From NCBI RefSeq assembly GCF_036250675.1, contig NZ_CP109592.1:744001-808000 (forward strand): 64,000 bases of DNA, read 5' to 3'. Both the position numbers and the translations under genes were made by a program. How positions within the stretch are numbered: position 1 is the first letter of the stretch; the number at the start of each line of letters is the position of its first letter. Shown in pieces: positions 1-8,918 of the stretch. Below the pieces are notes generated by a model. The model was not told the DNA's origin, searched no databases, and saw nothing but the letters and a program-made list of their open reading frames with translations. The DNA is from Streptomyces sp. NBC_01689. Lineage in GTDB: Bacteria > Actinomycetota > Actinomycetes > Streptomycetales > Streptomycetaceae.

Positions 1-1897
1 CCCCGAAGTCGACCTCGTTCCCGGCCCACATGTAGGGCTCGTTGGGCCCGGCGTTGAGCTTTCCGAAGAAGGCGTCGAGCCGCTTTGCCGTGGCCTCGCG
101 GCCGCCCATCGCCTGAATCAGACCGGCGGTGTTCTGCGGGACCAGCCAGTTGTACTGCGCGGCGTTGCCCTCGTCGAACCCGTCCTGACCGAACCGGCCC
201 GGTGGCGGGGGCTGATAACCGGGCCCGTCCGGGAAGAGGCCGTCCTCTCCGCGCGGAGACAGGTAGCCGGTCGCCGGGTTGAGGATGTTCTGCCAGTTCT
301 GGCCGCGACGGGTGAAGGTGCGGGCCGTGTCGTGGTCACCGGCGGCGTGCGCCAGTCGCGCGATGGCGAAGTCGTCGATCGCCCATTCGAGGGTGACCGA
401 GGCGCCCACGCGGGCGTGGTCCCCGCGTACGGTGCTGTTGTTCGCGTAGCCGCGCTCCATGTAGTCCTCGACGCCCGGCCGCTCCTGATAGGCGCCCGGC
501 GTGTGGTCCACCGAGGTGGCGCCCTTGACGAGGTGGGCCAGCGCGCTCTTGAGGTCGAAGTCGCGTGCGCCGTAGGCGTACAGGTTCGCGATCAGCGGGA
601 CGGAGTTGTCGCCGGTCATCTGGCCCGTGTAGTCGTTCGCGAGCGGCCACCGGGGCCACCACCCGCCCTGTTCGGCGTCGTGGACGAGCGACTGCGCCAT
701 GTCACTGGCCTGTTCCGGGAACAGCATCGCCTGCAACGGGGCGAGCGAGCGGTAGGTGTCCCAGTCGGAGAAGTTGGCGTACTGCGTGCGTCCCTCGGGC
801 AGCGTGCGGACCTTGTCGTCGAAACCGATGTAGCGGCCGTCGGCGTCGTCGAAGGTGTTCGGGTGCATCAGCGAGTGGTAGAGGAACGTGTAGAACATCT
901 TCCTCTCGCCGGTCTCGCCGCCCCCGACACGTATCTTGCGCAGGGCCTGCTTCCACTGGTCCCGGGTCCGCGCGCGCACGTCGTCCAGGCTCCAGCCCGG
1001 TACCTCCGCGGCCATGTTGGCACGGGCACCGGCGACCGACACGTACGACATGGAGACCTTCGCGCGGACCGTGCGGTCCGCACCGGCGTCGAAGGTCAGA
1101 TAGGCGCCCGCCCTGGGAGCGTCCACCGAGTCGCCGCCCTCGGTCACCGCCTTGCCGTCCCAGGTGCCGTGGGCGACGAAGGGACGGTCGAAGGTGATCG
1201 CGTAGTGCACGGTGTACTCGTTGCCCTTGCCGCAGAAGTTCCCCGTGGTCGCGGATCCGGTGAGTTCCCGGTCGCCCGAGATCGTCAGATCGGCCTTCTT
1301 GTCGCCGGCCAGGCTGCCGCCGCCCTTGACCAGGACCTGCGCCTTCCTCCCGGTGTCGGCGGGGAAGGTGAACGAGGCGAGGCCGGTGCGGGTGGTGGCC
1401 GTGAGCTCGGTACGGACCTTCGCGTCGTCGCCGGTGGTGACGGCGTAGTAGCCGGCCTCGGCCTTCTCGTCCAGGTGCGTGAACGGCTCCGTGCGGTCCC
1501 ACGGTGCGCCGCCCACGTCGCCGGCGACCGGCAGCAGCGGCACGTCGCCGAACGCGGTGCAGCCGACCGACGCGTGGTCGAGGCTGAATCCCTTGATCCT
1601 GCTGCTGTGGTACTGGTAACCGGCGTACGAGCCCTCGGTGTCGGGCGAGAACTGCATCATGCCGAACGGGGTGGACGGGCCGGGGAAGTTGTTGATCTCC
1701 CCGACGGACGCCCCGCCGTTGCCGGTTCCGATGAGCGGATCGACGAACTCGGTCGGGTCGTCGACCAGTTGGGCGCTTTCCGGCGTGGACAACGTTGTCT
1801 TAGCGGCCGCGGCCGCGGCTCCCGATCCGTCGGCCAGTGCGGCCAGTGCGGCCATGACCGTTGCGACGACGGCGACTTGTGTTCTGAAACGTCTCAC
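1..1897 (-). CDS. Secreted GH92 alpha-mannosidase (3' end beyond window)
   Basis: Predicted exported exo-acting alpha-mannosidase of glycoside hydrolase family 92, a calcium-dependent family that trims alpha-mannosides from N-glycans or yeast mannan. The protein starts at a GTG (1895-1897) with a basic then hydrophobic Ala/Val-rich signal peptide over about residues 1-33. Family hallmarks follow: DPLIGTGNGG near residue 53, then FPGPSTPFGMMQFSPDT near 69, and later SDWDTYRS and a Trp-rich stretch ending GQMTGDNS. About 632 codons are visible and the frame is still open at base 1; GH92 enzymes are usually 700-1200 residues, so the C-terminus, including part of the catalytic domain, lies outside. 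No neighbour in the window shares its pathway. The family is clear; the exact linkage specificity cannot be told. Confidence 0.9.
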   Translation of the reverse strand, partial: MRRFRTQVAVVATVMAALAALADGSGAAAAAAKTTLSTPESAQLVDDPTEFVDPLIGTGNGGASVGEINNFPGPSTPFGMMQFSPDTEGSYAGYQYHSSRIKGFSLDHASVGCTAFGDVPLLPVAGDVGGAPWDRTEPFTHLDEKAEAGYYAVTTGDDAKVRTELTATTRTGLASFTFPADTGRKAQVLVKGGGSLAGDKKADLTISGDRELTGSATTGNFCGKGNEYTVHYAITFDRPFVAHGTWDGKAVTEGGDSVDAPRAGAYLTFDAGADRTVRAKVSMSYVSVAGARANMAAEVPGWSLDDVRARTRDQWKQALRKIRVGGGETGERKMFYTFLYHSLMHPNTFDDADGRYIGFDDKVRTLPEGRTQYANFSDWDTYRSLAPLQAMLFPEQASDMAQSLVHDAEQGGWWPRWPLANDYTGQMTGDNSVPLIANLYAYGARDFDLKSALAHLVKGATSVDHTPGAYQERPGVEDYMERGYANNSTVRGDHARVGASVTLEWAIDDFAIARLAHAAGDHDTARTFTRRGQNWQNILNPATGYLSPRGEDGLFPDGPGYQPPPPGRFGQDGFDEGNAAQYNWLVPQNTAGLIQAMGGREATAKRLDAFFGKLNAGPNEPYMWAGNEVDFG

Positions 1898-2068
1898 ATG
1901 CGGCTCCTGTGCGATGGCGTCCCGGCCACCACACCCTCGGGCATGCCCACGCCAAGGTCAAGAGGCCGTCGACACCGCCGGCCGACGCGTCGCCCTTCCG
2001 GTCCCCCCGCCGGCCCGACCCGGGTTCACCGGCGGGCCGCACGGCTCCCCGTACGGCGAACGCCAGGG

Positions 2069-4120
2069 TCAGGAGGGTGCCGGCCCCTGCAGCACGAGGG
2101 CGAGGCCCAGTTCGGCATCGCGGTTCAACGCGTCGCGGAATGCCCGGTCGTAGGCGTCGTCCCCGGCGGCCGTACGGGCCTGCAGCTCCCATTGGTCACG
2201 GACCTCGGCGAGTTCGGGTGTGCCGCGGTTCGGGTGGCCGAGCATCCGCCAGTACGAGTTCCCGGTGCCGGAGGTACGGGCCGCCCCGATGCCGTTGCCC
2301 TGAGCCGCGTTGGCCCCGGTGAGGAGGTCGAGGGCCAGCGCGATGCCGAGGTTGTCGTTGAGGTTGTGCTTGCTGGTGAGCATGGCTCTGGCGTGCAGTT
2401 CGGCGTCGTGCGCGCGCCCTTGGAGGAGGTCTATGTAGGCGAGTTGGTGGAACGCGTACGACCGCGCCCAGTGCTCGCCGTAGCGGACGCTGAGGCGGCG
2501 CAGGCCGATGGCCGCCTCGTAGGCCTCGGCCAGTCGGCCCAGCGCGGAGTGGGCGAACGTCCGGATCACCATGCAGCAGAGCTGCGGCGCCCCTGACGGG
2601 GGCGATGTACCGCGGGTGATCAGGGCGTGGTCGCTCACGTCGTACGCCGCCTGGGGGCGGCCCGCCATCAGGTGGGTGAGTCCGAGGGTGTGGGCGGCGA
2701 AGAGCGCGGACTGCGGGGTGCCGTCCTCACGTGCGGCCTCGGCGCAGTCCTCTCCGACGCGCAGGGCCGTCGCGTGGTCGCCCTGGAGGGTGAGGGTGAT
2801 GCCCAGGGCCCAGAGTGCGCGAGTGCGGGACGGCCCCTTGGGCGTGTCGAGGGCCAGGGCCCGTTCGAGATAGTCGCGGGATTCGTGAAGGTGTCCGCAG
2901 CAGGGCCAGAACAGCCCGGTCCGGCCGGCCATTTCGACGGCCGCCTCCCCGTCCTCCTCGATGAGGTGGTCGAGTGCGGCGCGGATGTCGGCGTGGCCGG
3001 CGGAGATCCGCGCGTACCAGGCGACCTGCTGGCCGCTGAGCCAGCCCGCTTCGGCCTCGGCCAGCATCGTCGCGAAGTGCGCGGCGTGGAGGCGGACGAG
3101 GGTGGTCTCCTCGCCGAGTTCCGTCAGCCACATGGCACCGTACTCGCACAGCGTGTCCAGCATGCGGTAACGCGTGTCCACCCGTTGCAGGACGGACTGG
3201 TCGGCCAGCCGGTCCAGGAGCCGGGGGATGTCGTGGGCGGCGAGCGGGCCGCCCGCGCAGACCGACTCGGCGTCAGCGACCTCGACAGGGCCGCGGAAGA
3301 CGGAGAGTCTGGCCCACAGCAGGCGCTCGAGCGGGGAGCACAGTTCGTGGCTCCAGCCGATCGCCGTGCGCAGGGCCCGGTGACGCTTGGGCCACGCCGT
3401 CTCGTCCACGAGGGTGTCGAGCCGTGAGCCGAGGCGTTCGGCGATCTCCGTGAGGCTGCTCTCCCGCAGGCGCGCGCAGGCGAGTTCGACGGCGAGCGGG
3501 ATTCCTTCCAGGCGACGGCAGATGGCGGCCACGGCCGCGATGGAGGCGGGGGTGTCGAGGGCCAGTTCGGGCGCGGCCGTGGCACAGCGCTCACGGAACA
3601 GCCGCACCGCGTCTCCGCCGCCGTCCTCGGTGGAGAGCGGAGCCACGTCGATCCGCTGCTCGTCCTGGACACCGAGGGGCTTCCTGCTGGTGGCGAGCAC
3701 GGTCGACCGCGGTGCCACCAGCAGGAGTTCACTCACCAGGGACCGGCAGGAGGCCAGCACCCGTTCACAGCAGTCGAAGACGAGCAGGACCTGCTGTCCC
3801 GTCAGCCATTCGCGCAGCGCCTCGATCGGGGTGCGCGGATTGTGGTCGAGGAGGTCGACGGCGTCGCAGACCGTGGCGGTGAACAACCGGTCGTCGTAGA
3901 GATTGGACAGGTCGATCCACCAGACGCCGTCGGCGTACAGATCCCGCACCTGCTCCGCGACACGCAGCGCCAGTCGGCTCTTGCCCACACCGCCGCCGCC
4001 GGTGAGGGTGACCGCTCGATGCCGGGTCAACGCCGTTCTGACCGTGTCGAGTTCACTGTCGCGCCCGACGAAGCTGGTCGTCATGACCGGGAGGTTGCCT
4101 ACCACGCCCCTATCCTGCAT
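2069..4120 (-). CDS. STAND (NB-ARC/TPR) ATPase lacking a DNA-binding domain
   Basis: A signal-transduction ATPase of the AfsR/LuxR-type STAND family. Near the N-terminus it has the usual GNLPV..TSFVGR lead-in, a Walker A GGGGVGKS at about residues 41-48, a Walker B VLLVFD at about 111-116, an ATSRKPL sensor segment, a GIPLAVELA helix and then a long TPR-like helical half. Family members normally carry an N-terminal SARP domain or a C-terminal LuxR helix-turn-helix; here the protein ends with neither, so it may act by protein contact or be a shortened version. The start is uncertain: an in-frame ATG at 4160-4162 would add 14 residues with poor codon bias, and ATG 4082-4084 is also possible. 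None has a good ribosome site. It is a single transcription unit. Its ligand and target are unknown. Confidence 0.8.
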   Translation of the reverse strand: MQDRGVVGNLPVMTTSFVGRDSELDTVRTALTRHRAVTLTGGGGVGKSRLALRVAEQVRDLYADGVWWIDLSNLYDDRLFTATVCDAVDLLDHNPRTPIEALREWLTGQQVLLVFDCCERVLASCRSLVSELLLVAPRSTVLATSRKPLGVQDEQRIDVAPLSTEDGGGDAVRLFRERCATAAPELALDTPASIAAVAAICRRLEGIPLAVELACARLRESSLTEIAERLGSRLDTLVDETAWPKRHRALRTAIGWSHELCSPLERLLWARLSVFRGPVEVADAESVCAGGPLAAHDIPRLLDRLADQSVLQRVDTRYRMLDTLCEYGAMWLTELGEETTLVRLHAAHFATMLAEAEAGWLSGQQVAWYARISAGHADIRAALDHLIEEDGEAAVEMAGRTGLFWPCCGHLHESRDYLERALALDTPKGPSRTRALWALGITLTLQGDHATALRVGEDCAEAAREDGTPQSALFAAHTLGLTHLMAGRPQAAYDVSDHALITRGTSPPSGAPQLCCMVIRTFAHSALGRLAEAYEAAIGLRRLSVRYGEHWARSYAFHQLAYIDLLQGRAHDAELHARAMLTSKHNLNDNLGIALALDLLTGANAAQGNGIGAARTSGTGNSYWRMLGHPNRGTPELAEVRDQWELQARTAAGDDAYDRAFRDALNRDAELGLALVLQGPAPS

Positions 4121-4388
4121 GGCTCGCGCACGGACCCAAACCGTCTTAACGGAAGCGGTCATAAACGGTCAGGTGTGGCCACTATTCGATCGGGTGCTTG
4201 CCATAGGCGAGGGGATCCGTCACTCCACCCGACCTCACGGGGTCCCGGTGCGCCCGCCCGAAGCGTCCTCCTCCGGCGACGATCGCCGGGACGCGGTGGT
4301 GGCCGCGGTGAGGGCGCCGCGGAGGAACCGGGCCAGAGCCGTCGTCGCGGTCAGCACGAGGAAGGGAACACGGACCGTGCCGGCTTCC

Positions 4389-5903
4389 CTAGAAGACCAC
4401 GCCCAGCTCGTCGAGTGCCTTGCCGACCTCCGCCGTGAACTCCGCGGTCGAACCGTGTGTCCCGGTCGCCCACCACACGTGACCGTCGGGCCGGACGAGG
4501 GCCCCGGTGACCTGGGACCAGGCCGGGCCGCCGGTCGCGGCGAGACGGCTGGGGTGGACGGAGACACCGGCCCTCCTCGCCCGCTCGGCCACGCCCGCGT
4601 GCACCGGCCCCTCCCCTGTCGTCAGCAGCACGGCGCGACCGTCGTACAGCAGCGGGAACACCCCTTCGCCCTCGGGATCGTAGGCGCGGACACCGGTCAG
4701 GGGGTGTGCTCCGGCGTCGGCGGGCGGGTAGGCGATGTCGAGCCCGGAGAGCTTGCCGGCGAGCAGGTCGGACAAGGCGCGGACGCCCGCGAGAGCCTCG
4801 CTCAACAGGGCGCGCAGTGCCGTGACCTCGGGGTTCAGACCGACGATGAGGGCGGTCTGCGCGAGGGTGTGCTCGGCGAGCTCCCTGCCGATCGGATGGC
4901 GTTCCGCGTGGTAGGTGTCCAGGAGGTGCTCGCCGGCGCGGCCCTGTACCACCGCGGCCAGCTTCCAGCCGAGGTTCATGGCGTCCTGGAGGCCCACGTT
5001 GAGACCGACGCCGCCGGCCGGCCAGTGGATGTGCGCGGCGTCCCCGGCCAGCAGGACCCGGCCGGCGCGGTAACCGGCCGCCAGGCGCGTCGCGTTGCCG
5101 AAACGGGACAGCCACGACGGGTCGCGCATCCCGAAGTCGGTGCCCGCGATGCGTGTCGAGGCGTCTCGCAGCTCGTCCAGCGTCATCGGTTCACGGGTCT
5201 GGTGGCGCGGGTCGTATCCGGTGACACGGAACCGTCCGTCGGGCAGGGGCACGACGAGGAGGCGTCCCGCTTCGTTGAGGGCGGTGAATCCGGGGGTCAG
5301 CGGCGGTCGGTCGAGGATCACCTCGCCGAGGAAGCCGTACGCGGTCGTGCCGGAGCCCGGGAAGTCGATGCCGGCCTCCTGGCGCACCACACTGCGGGCG
5401 CCGTCCGCGCCGACGGCGTACTCGGCGTCGACCGTGTAGGCGCCGTCGGGCCCGTGCACCCCCACGGTCACCGATCCGTCGTCCTGCGTCAGCGAGACGA
5501 CGTCGTGGCCGCGCCTGATCTCCACGCCCAGTTGGGTGGCGTAACCCTCCAGCAGCCGCTCGGTGACCGACTGCGGCTGGGCCAGCAGATACGGGAAGGC
5601 GGTCGGCAGGTCACGGAAGTCCACACGTGACTCGAGCATGCCGAAATGCCAGTTCGGCAGCGGGCGGCCGCCGGCGATCACGTCCCGGTGCCGGTCGCGC
5701 AGCGCCAGCACTTCGATGGTGCGCGGCTGGAGTCCGAGCGCCTTGGAGTGGGGACTGCGCCGAGGCGCGCGTTCGAGGACGAGGGGGTTCACACCGGCCA
5801 CGGCGAGTTCGTGGGCGAGCCAGAGCCCCACCGGGCCGCCTCCCACGATCACGACCTGCCGGTCGGAGCGCCCCGGTGAAGGCGACGGAGGGGTGACGGT
5901 CAC
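4389..5903 (-). CDS. FAD-dependent aromatic monooxygenase (PheA/TetX-like)
   Basis: A group A flavoprotein monooxygenase of about 504 residues, expected to hydroxylate an aromatic or polyketide substrate with NAD(P)H and oxygen. The three FAD signatures are visible: GGGPVG at 21-26 in the Rossmann fold, GADGAR at about 165-170 and the GD motif in LLAGDAAHIHWPAGG at about 284. The C-terminal part looks like the usual thioredoxin-like cap. The GTG at 5901-5903 is preferred over upstream in-frame codons because AAGGAG lies 9-10 nt before it. It diverges from a TetR regulator at 6035, and two identical-class operators lie between them, so it is very probably induced by the substrate or an antibiotic-like ligand of that TetR. 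The substrate is unknown. Confidence 0.88.
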   Translation of the reverse strand: MTVTPPSPSPGRSDRQVVIVGGGPVGLWLAHELAVAGVNPLVLERAPRRSPHSKALGLQPRTIEVLALRDRHRDVIAGGRPLPNWHFGMLESRVDFRDLPTAFPYLLAQPQSVTERLLEGYATQLGVEIRRGHDVVSLTQDDGSVTVGVHGPDGAYTVDAEYAVGADGARSVVRQEAGIDFPGSGTTAYGFLGEVILDRPPLTPGFTALNEAGRLLVVPLPDGRFRVTGYDPRHQTREPMTLDELRDASTRIAGTDFGMRDPSWLSRFGNATRLAAGYRAGRVLLAGDAAHIHWPAGGVGLNVGLQDAMNLGWKLAAVVQGRAGEHLLDTYHAERHPIGRELAEHTLAQTALIVGLNPEVTALRALLSEALAGVRALSDLLAGKLSGLDIAYPPADAGAHPLTGVRAYDPEGEGVFPLLYDGRAVLLTTGEGPVHAGVAERARRAGVSVHPSRLAATGGPAWSQVTGALVRPDGHVWWATGTHGSTAEFTAEVGKALDELGVVF

Positions 5904-5942
5904 AGCGATCGGTCTCCTTGTGTGCGGCGCGCGAGTCTCTAT

Positions 5943-5999
5943 TGACCACACGGTCATTAGAGAGGGTAGCCTGATGCCACACAAATGACCAAGCGGTCA
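5943..5999. promoter_or_regulatory. Pair of TetR operators
   Basis: Two copies of the inverted repeat TGACC-N4-GGTCA, at 5943-5956 (TGACCACACGGTCA) and 5986-5999 (TGACCAAGCGGTCA), sit in the divergent promoter region. Their centres are 43 bp apart, close to four helical turns, so two repressor dimers could bind the same DNA face. The first lies near the monooxygenase start and the second just before the -10 box of the tetR gene, suggesting control of both genes. Confidence 0.75.
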
Positions 6000-6034
6000 C
6001 CAGAGGTCCGGGGGTGCGGCGGTAGATTCCCCGT

Positions 6035-6634
6035 ATGGCCACCGCACAGACTCCGCCCGCCCGCCCCCGTCGCGTCCGCGACCCGGAACTGCACCGTCGC
6101 GTCATCCTCGACGCCGCGGCCCGCGCCTTCGCCGAGCGCGGCTACAACCGTGCCACGCTGCGTGACATCGCCCGGCGGGCCGGAGTCACCCACGGACTGG
6201 TGCTGCGGCACTTCGGCAGCAAGGAGAAGCTGTTTCTCGCGGCGGTTCCGGGCACCCGCTCCGTCGAGGACCTCGCGGAGGACTCCGGCGAGCCCCTGGC
6301 CGCCCGCATCGCCCGGGAGTTCGTCCGCCGCCTGGAGGACCCCGAGGACACCGACACCTTCGTCGCCCTGATGCGCAGCGCCACGGACGACGAGCACGCC
6401 GCCGCGAAGCTGTACATCGCCATGCAGCAGCGCACCGACGAGACCTACCGTCGGCTGCTCGGCGCGCACGCGCTGGAGCACCGGGTCCCGTTCATGGCCG
6501 CCCTGCTGGTCGGCGTGACCTTCAGCCGGTATGTGATCAAGGCCGGGTCGCTGGCGGAGATGAGTGTGGAGCGCTTCACGGAGGACCTGACCGTCTCCAT
6601 CGACGCGCTGCTCCACGAGCACCCGCGGAGCTGA
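6035..6634 (+). CDS. TetR-family transcriptional regulator
   Basis: A 199-residue TetR repressor. Residues about 14-60 form the helix-turn-helix (VILDAAARAFAERGYNRATL, then DIARRAGVTHGLVLRHFGSKEKLF), followed by an all-helical ligand domain. Its gene is divergent from the FAD monooxygenase at 4389-5903, which is the likely target through the TGACC-N4-GGTCA pair. The ATG at 6035 has no Shine-Dalgarno sequence, but TAGATT at 6023-6028 sits 6 nt before it, so the mRNA is probably leaderless. The second operator lies directly upstream of that -10 box, consistent with autoregulation. The ligand is unknown. Confidence 0.92.
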   Translation: MATAQTPPARPRRVRDPELHRRVILDAAARAFAERGYNRATLRDIARRAGVTHGLVLRHFGSKEKLFLAAVPGTRSVEDLAEDSGEPLAARIAREFVRRLEDPEDTDTFVALMRSATDDEHAAAKLYIAMQQRTDETYRRLLGAHALEHRVPFMAALLVGVTFSRYVIKAGSLAEMSVERFTEDLTVSIDALLHEHPRS

Positions 6635-6793
6635 CGCCCGCACCGCCCGACGGCCGCCGGTGGCGAGCCCGACGCGGGCTGTACGCCGGGCCCGACGCAC
6701 AGCAGCCGGTCTGCGGCCTACGCACCTCCGGGTCACCGCCCTGTCCCACCCTGACACCCCGTCCGGCCCTGCGGGAACGGGTCCCGGGACGCC

Positions 6794-6826
6794 GCCGCCC
6801 GGCACACACGTGGTGTGCCGGGCGGC
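6794..6826. terminator. Bidirectional hairpin between tetR and chitinase
   Basis: A perfect 14-bp stem (6794-6807 with 6813-6826, GCCGCCCGGCACAC) closes a 5-nt loop. It lies 20 nt past the chitinase stop on the minus strand and also serves the tetR gene arriving on the plus strand. There is no U-tract, as is usual in Streptomyces. Confidence 0.75.
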
Positions 6827-6845
6827 GACGGGCCTGCCCCTCCCG

Positions 6846-8273
6846 TCAGGCGGGGAGGTGGAACTGCTGGTTGGTGCCACCGGCGCAGGTCCAGATCTGC
6901 AGCCGGGCCCCGTTCGCCGTCGACTTGTCGGTGACGTCCAGGCACTTGCCGGACACGGGGTTCACCAGGGTGTCACCGCTGCCGCGCTGCCAGACCTGAG
7001 CACCGGTGCCGTTGCAGTCGTAGAGCTGGACCTTGGTGCCGTTGGCGGTGCCCGCCGCGGTGAGGTCCATGCACTTGCCGAGGCTGCGGACGGTGTTGTC
7101 GGAACCGACCGTCCACTGCTGCGCGGTGGTGCCGTTGCAGTCGTACATCTGGACGGCGGTGCCGTTCGCGCTGCTCGCCGAGGCGACGTCCACGCACTTG
7201 CCGCCGAGGCCGGTGATCTGTCCGGTGGAACCGGTGGGCGGCGGCGGGGTGGTCCCGCCGGTCACGGAGTTGAACGTGCTGGAGAACTGCCAGGCGCTCT
7301 GCGGCGTGCCGCTGCAGGTGTCGGAGAGCTGCCCGTTCGTGGCGCACGCCTTGTCGCGGCCGAGTGCCCAGAACGCGAGTTCCTGGATGCCCTTGGACTT
7401 GGCGAAGTTGGCGAGCGTCGTGGCGTTCCCGGTGGTGAAGATCTCGCTGGTGTCGTCGTTGACCCCGATCATCGGGGTGTTGCCCTCCATCGCCCACAGC
7501 TGCGCGTCGGACTTCTCCGGCCAGATGGCGCCGAGTTGACCGCGCAGGGCCGTCGCCGCGTCGGTGGCCGCCTTGCCCATGTCCCGGGTTCCGTCGTAGT
7601 AGTCCATCGTCATGATGTTGACGAGGTTGACGTCGAGCCCGTTGCTCTTGGCGTTGGACAGCAGCTTCGTCCCGTTGCCGTCCAGCCCGTTCGGCATGGC
7701 CGGCAGGGTGTACTGGACGTCGAGCTTGCGCCCCGCGGCGGCGTACTCCTGCTGGAGCTGCGCGAGCGCCTTGTTGCGGCGGTCGTTGGCGGCGGTGTCG
7801 GCGATCGCGCCGCCCTCGATGTCGAAGTCGACACGGGTGAGGTTGAGGGTGTCGATGACCTTCTTGTACTGGGCCTTGAGCGAGGCCACGCTGGTACAGG
7901 CCTGGGCCTCTTCGACGCCTGAGGCGCCACCGAAGGAGGCGATCACGTCGCCGCCCGCGCTCCGTAGCGAGTTGATCGCGGAGGTCCAGCCGGAGTCGGT
8001 GACCGGCGTGTCCCCGTTGAACATGGCGTTGCAGCCGCCGCCGTCGATCACGAAGGCGAGCGTGAAGTACTTGAGGCCCGTCGCGTTGCGGGCGTTGGTC
8101 ATGGCCGAGGGCGAGTTCCAGGTCTCGACGTACGGCGCGGCGTAGTGCGCGGGGAAGCCGGGCCCGGGGTTGGCGGCGGCGCTCGCGGAGCCGCCGGCGG
8201 CGACGACGGCGGTGGCGGCCAGGGCGAGGACGGCGGGGGCGGTGGCGAGGGCTCGGACGGCGGATCTGATCAC
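6846..8273 (-). CDS. Secreted GH18 chitinase with C-terminal ricin-type (CBM13) domain
   Basis: An exported chitinase of 475 residues. A signal peptide covers about residues 1-33 (basic start, Ala-rich core). The single GH18 barrel follows, with the catalytic motif DFDIE at about 149-153, Glu153 being the acid, and MTMDYYD downstream. A Pro/Thr linker leads to a beta-trefoil lectin domain over about 348-475 with repeated KC.D....T.NGT..Q.Y.CNG units, three copies, which should bind sugar polymers. The GTG at 8271-8273 is chosen because GGAG lies 7 nt before it and the longer ATG form would precede the signal peptide. The upstream promoter carries a DasR box, so expression should follow N-acetylglucosamine/chitin signals. 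Confidence 0.92.
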   Translation of the reverse strand: MIRSAVRALATAPAVLALAATAVVAAGGSASAAANPGPGFPAHYAAPYVETWNSPSAMTNARNATGLKYFTLAFVIDGGGCNAMFNGDTPVTDSGWTSAINSLRSAGGDVIASFGGASGVEEAQACTSVASLKAQYKKVIDTLNLTRVDFDIEGGAIADTAANDRRNKALAQLQQEYAAAGRKLDVQYTLPAMPNGLDGNGTKLLSNAKSNGLDVNLVNIMTMDYYDGTRDMGKAATDAATALRGQLGAIWPEKSDAQLWAMEGNTPMIGVNDDTSEIFTTGNATTLANFAKSKGIQELAFWALGRDKACATNGQLSDTCSGTPQSAWQFSSTFNSVTGGTTPPPPTGSTGQITGLGGKCVDVASASSANGTAVQMYDCNGTTAQQWTVGSDNTVRSLGKCMDLTAAGTANGTKVQLYDCNGTGAQVWQRGSGDTLVNPVSGKCLDVTDKSTANGARLQIWTCAGGTNQQFHLPA

Positions 8274-8355
8274 AAGACGGCTCCTGTCATGAGCGCGAGG
8301 GGGCGCGATGATGCGGGGGGGGTGCCGTGAGTGGAGCATCGGGGACGCGAAGGCG

Positions 8356-8390
8356 GTTCACGTGGTTGTCATCGATTCCGCCACGTGAAC
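8356..8390. repeat. Inverted repeat in the chitinase leader
   Basis: A perfect 10-bp inverted repeat, GTTCACGTGG at 8356-8365 and CCACGTGAAC at 8381-8390, with a 15-bp spacer. Each arm contains the self-complementary CACGTG. It falls between the predicted chitinase promoter and its start codon, so it could be an operator with two half-sites or a leader RNA hairpin. Function unknown. Confidence 0.5.
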
Positions 8391-8405
8391 ATCCGACGAG
8401 CGATG

Positions 8406-8435
8406 ACGGTATGGACTAGACCAGCTTCACGTCAA
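8406..8435 (-). promoter_or_regulatory. Chitinase promoter with DasR-responsive element
   Basis: On the minus strand TTGACG (8430-8435) is followed after 18 bp by TACCGT (8406-8411). Between and overlapping them is CTGGTCTAGTCCAT (8411-8424), which matches the known dre consensus TGGTCTAGACCA in most positions. In Streptomyces, DasR bound here represses chitinase genes until glucosamine-6-phosphate appears. The promoter assignment is inferred; the dre match is seen directly. Confidence 0.7.
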
Positions 8436-8918
8436 TACCCTTGAATCCGGGAAGAGTTCGGGCGGGCGAGATCGCCGCCGCCGGCGGCGGCGGCTCCGCG
8501 CGTCCGACGGCCGCAGCCGGAACACCGTGCGGGTGTGACGCACCGGGCCGTTCCGGTGCGGACGCGCCCGTGCCGGAGCCGACGCGGACGCTGCCGCCGG
8601 TGGCGCGGGTCGCCTCCGGCATCGGCGCCGAAGCCGCTCACACCGGAGGCTGCGCCGACGCCGCATCCCCCGCGGGCGCCGGTCAGCGGCGGTCCCGGTT
8701 CCTCACCCGCCGGAGCACGTCGACAGGCCCCGCCCCGGAATGCGGGCGGGGCCACGGACGTGCGTCATCACCGGATCGTAGAGCCGGGCCGCAACGTCCG
8801 CCGCGTGGGGCGCACTTGGCTGCCTGCCGTCGTCCGTGCCCCTCGACGCCGGGCCGGATCAGGGCCGACCTGCCCCGGGCGGCGCGGGGCGGCGCGGTAC
8901 GGATATCCGGAACAGCCG
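8436..8918. other. Intergenic stretch upstream of chitinase
   Basis: No credible gene. Reading frames on both strands are long only because of high GC and have no family resemblance. The stretch holds the far end of the chitinase promoter, a GC-rich low-complexity run of GCCGCC units near 8471-8492 and the hairpin at 8726-8753. Confidence 0.5.
8726..8753 (-). terminator. Hairpin downstream of EF-hand gene
   Basis: GGCCCCGCCC (8726-8735) pairs with GGGCGGGGCC (8744-8753) across an 8-nt loop. It lies about 165 nt past the stop of the EF-hand gene and ahead of the chitinase promoter, so it probably ends that transcript. Confidence 0.55.

Noticed and set aside
332..2596. 754-codon open frame on the plus strand opposite the GH92 and STAND genes
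   Set aside because: It is the GC-driven complement of two well-supported minus-strand genes, spans their gap and shows no domain or ribosome site.
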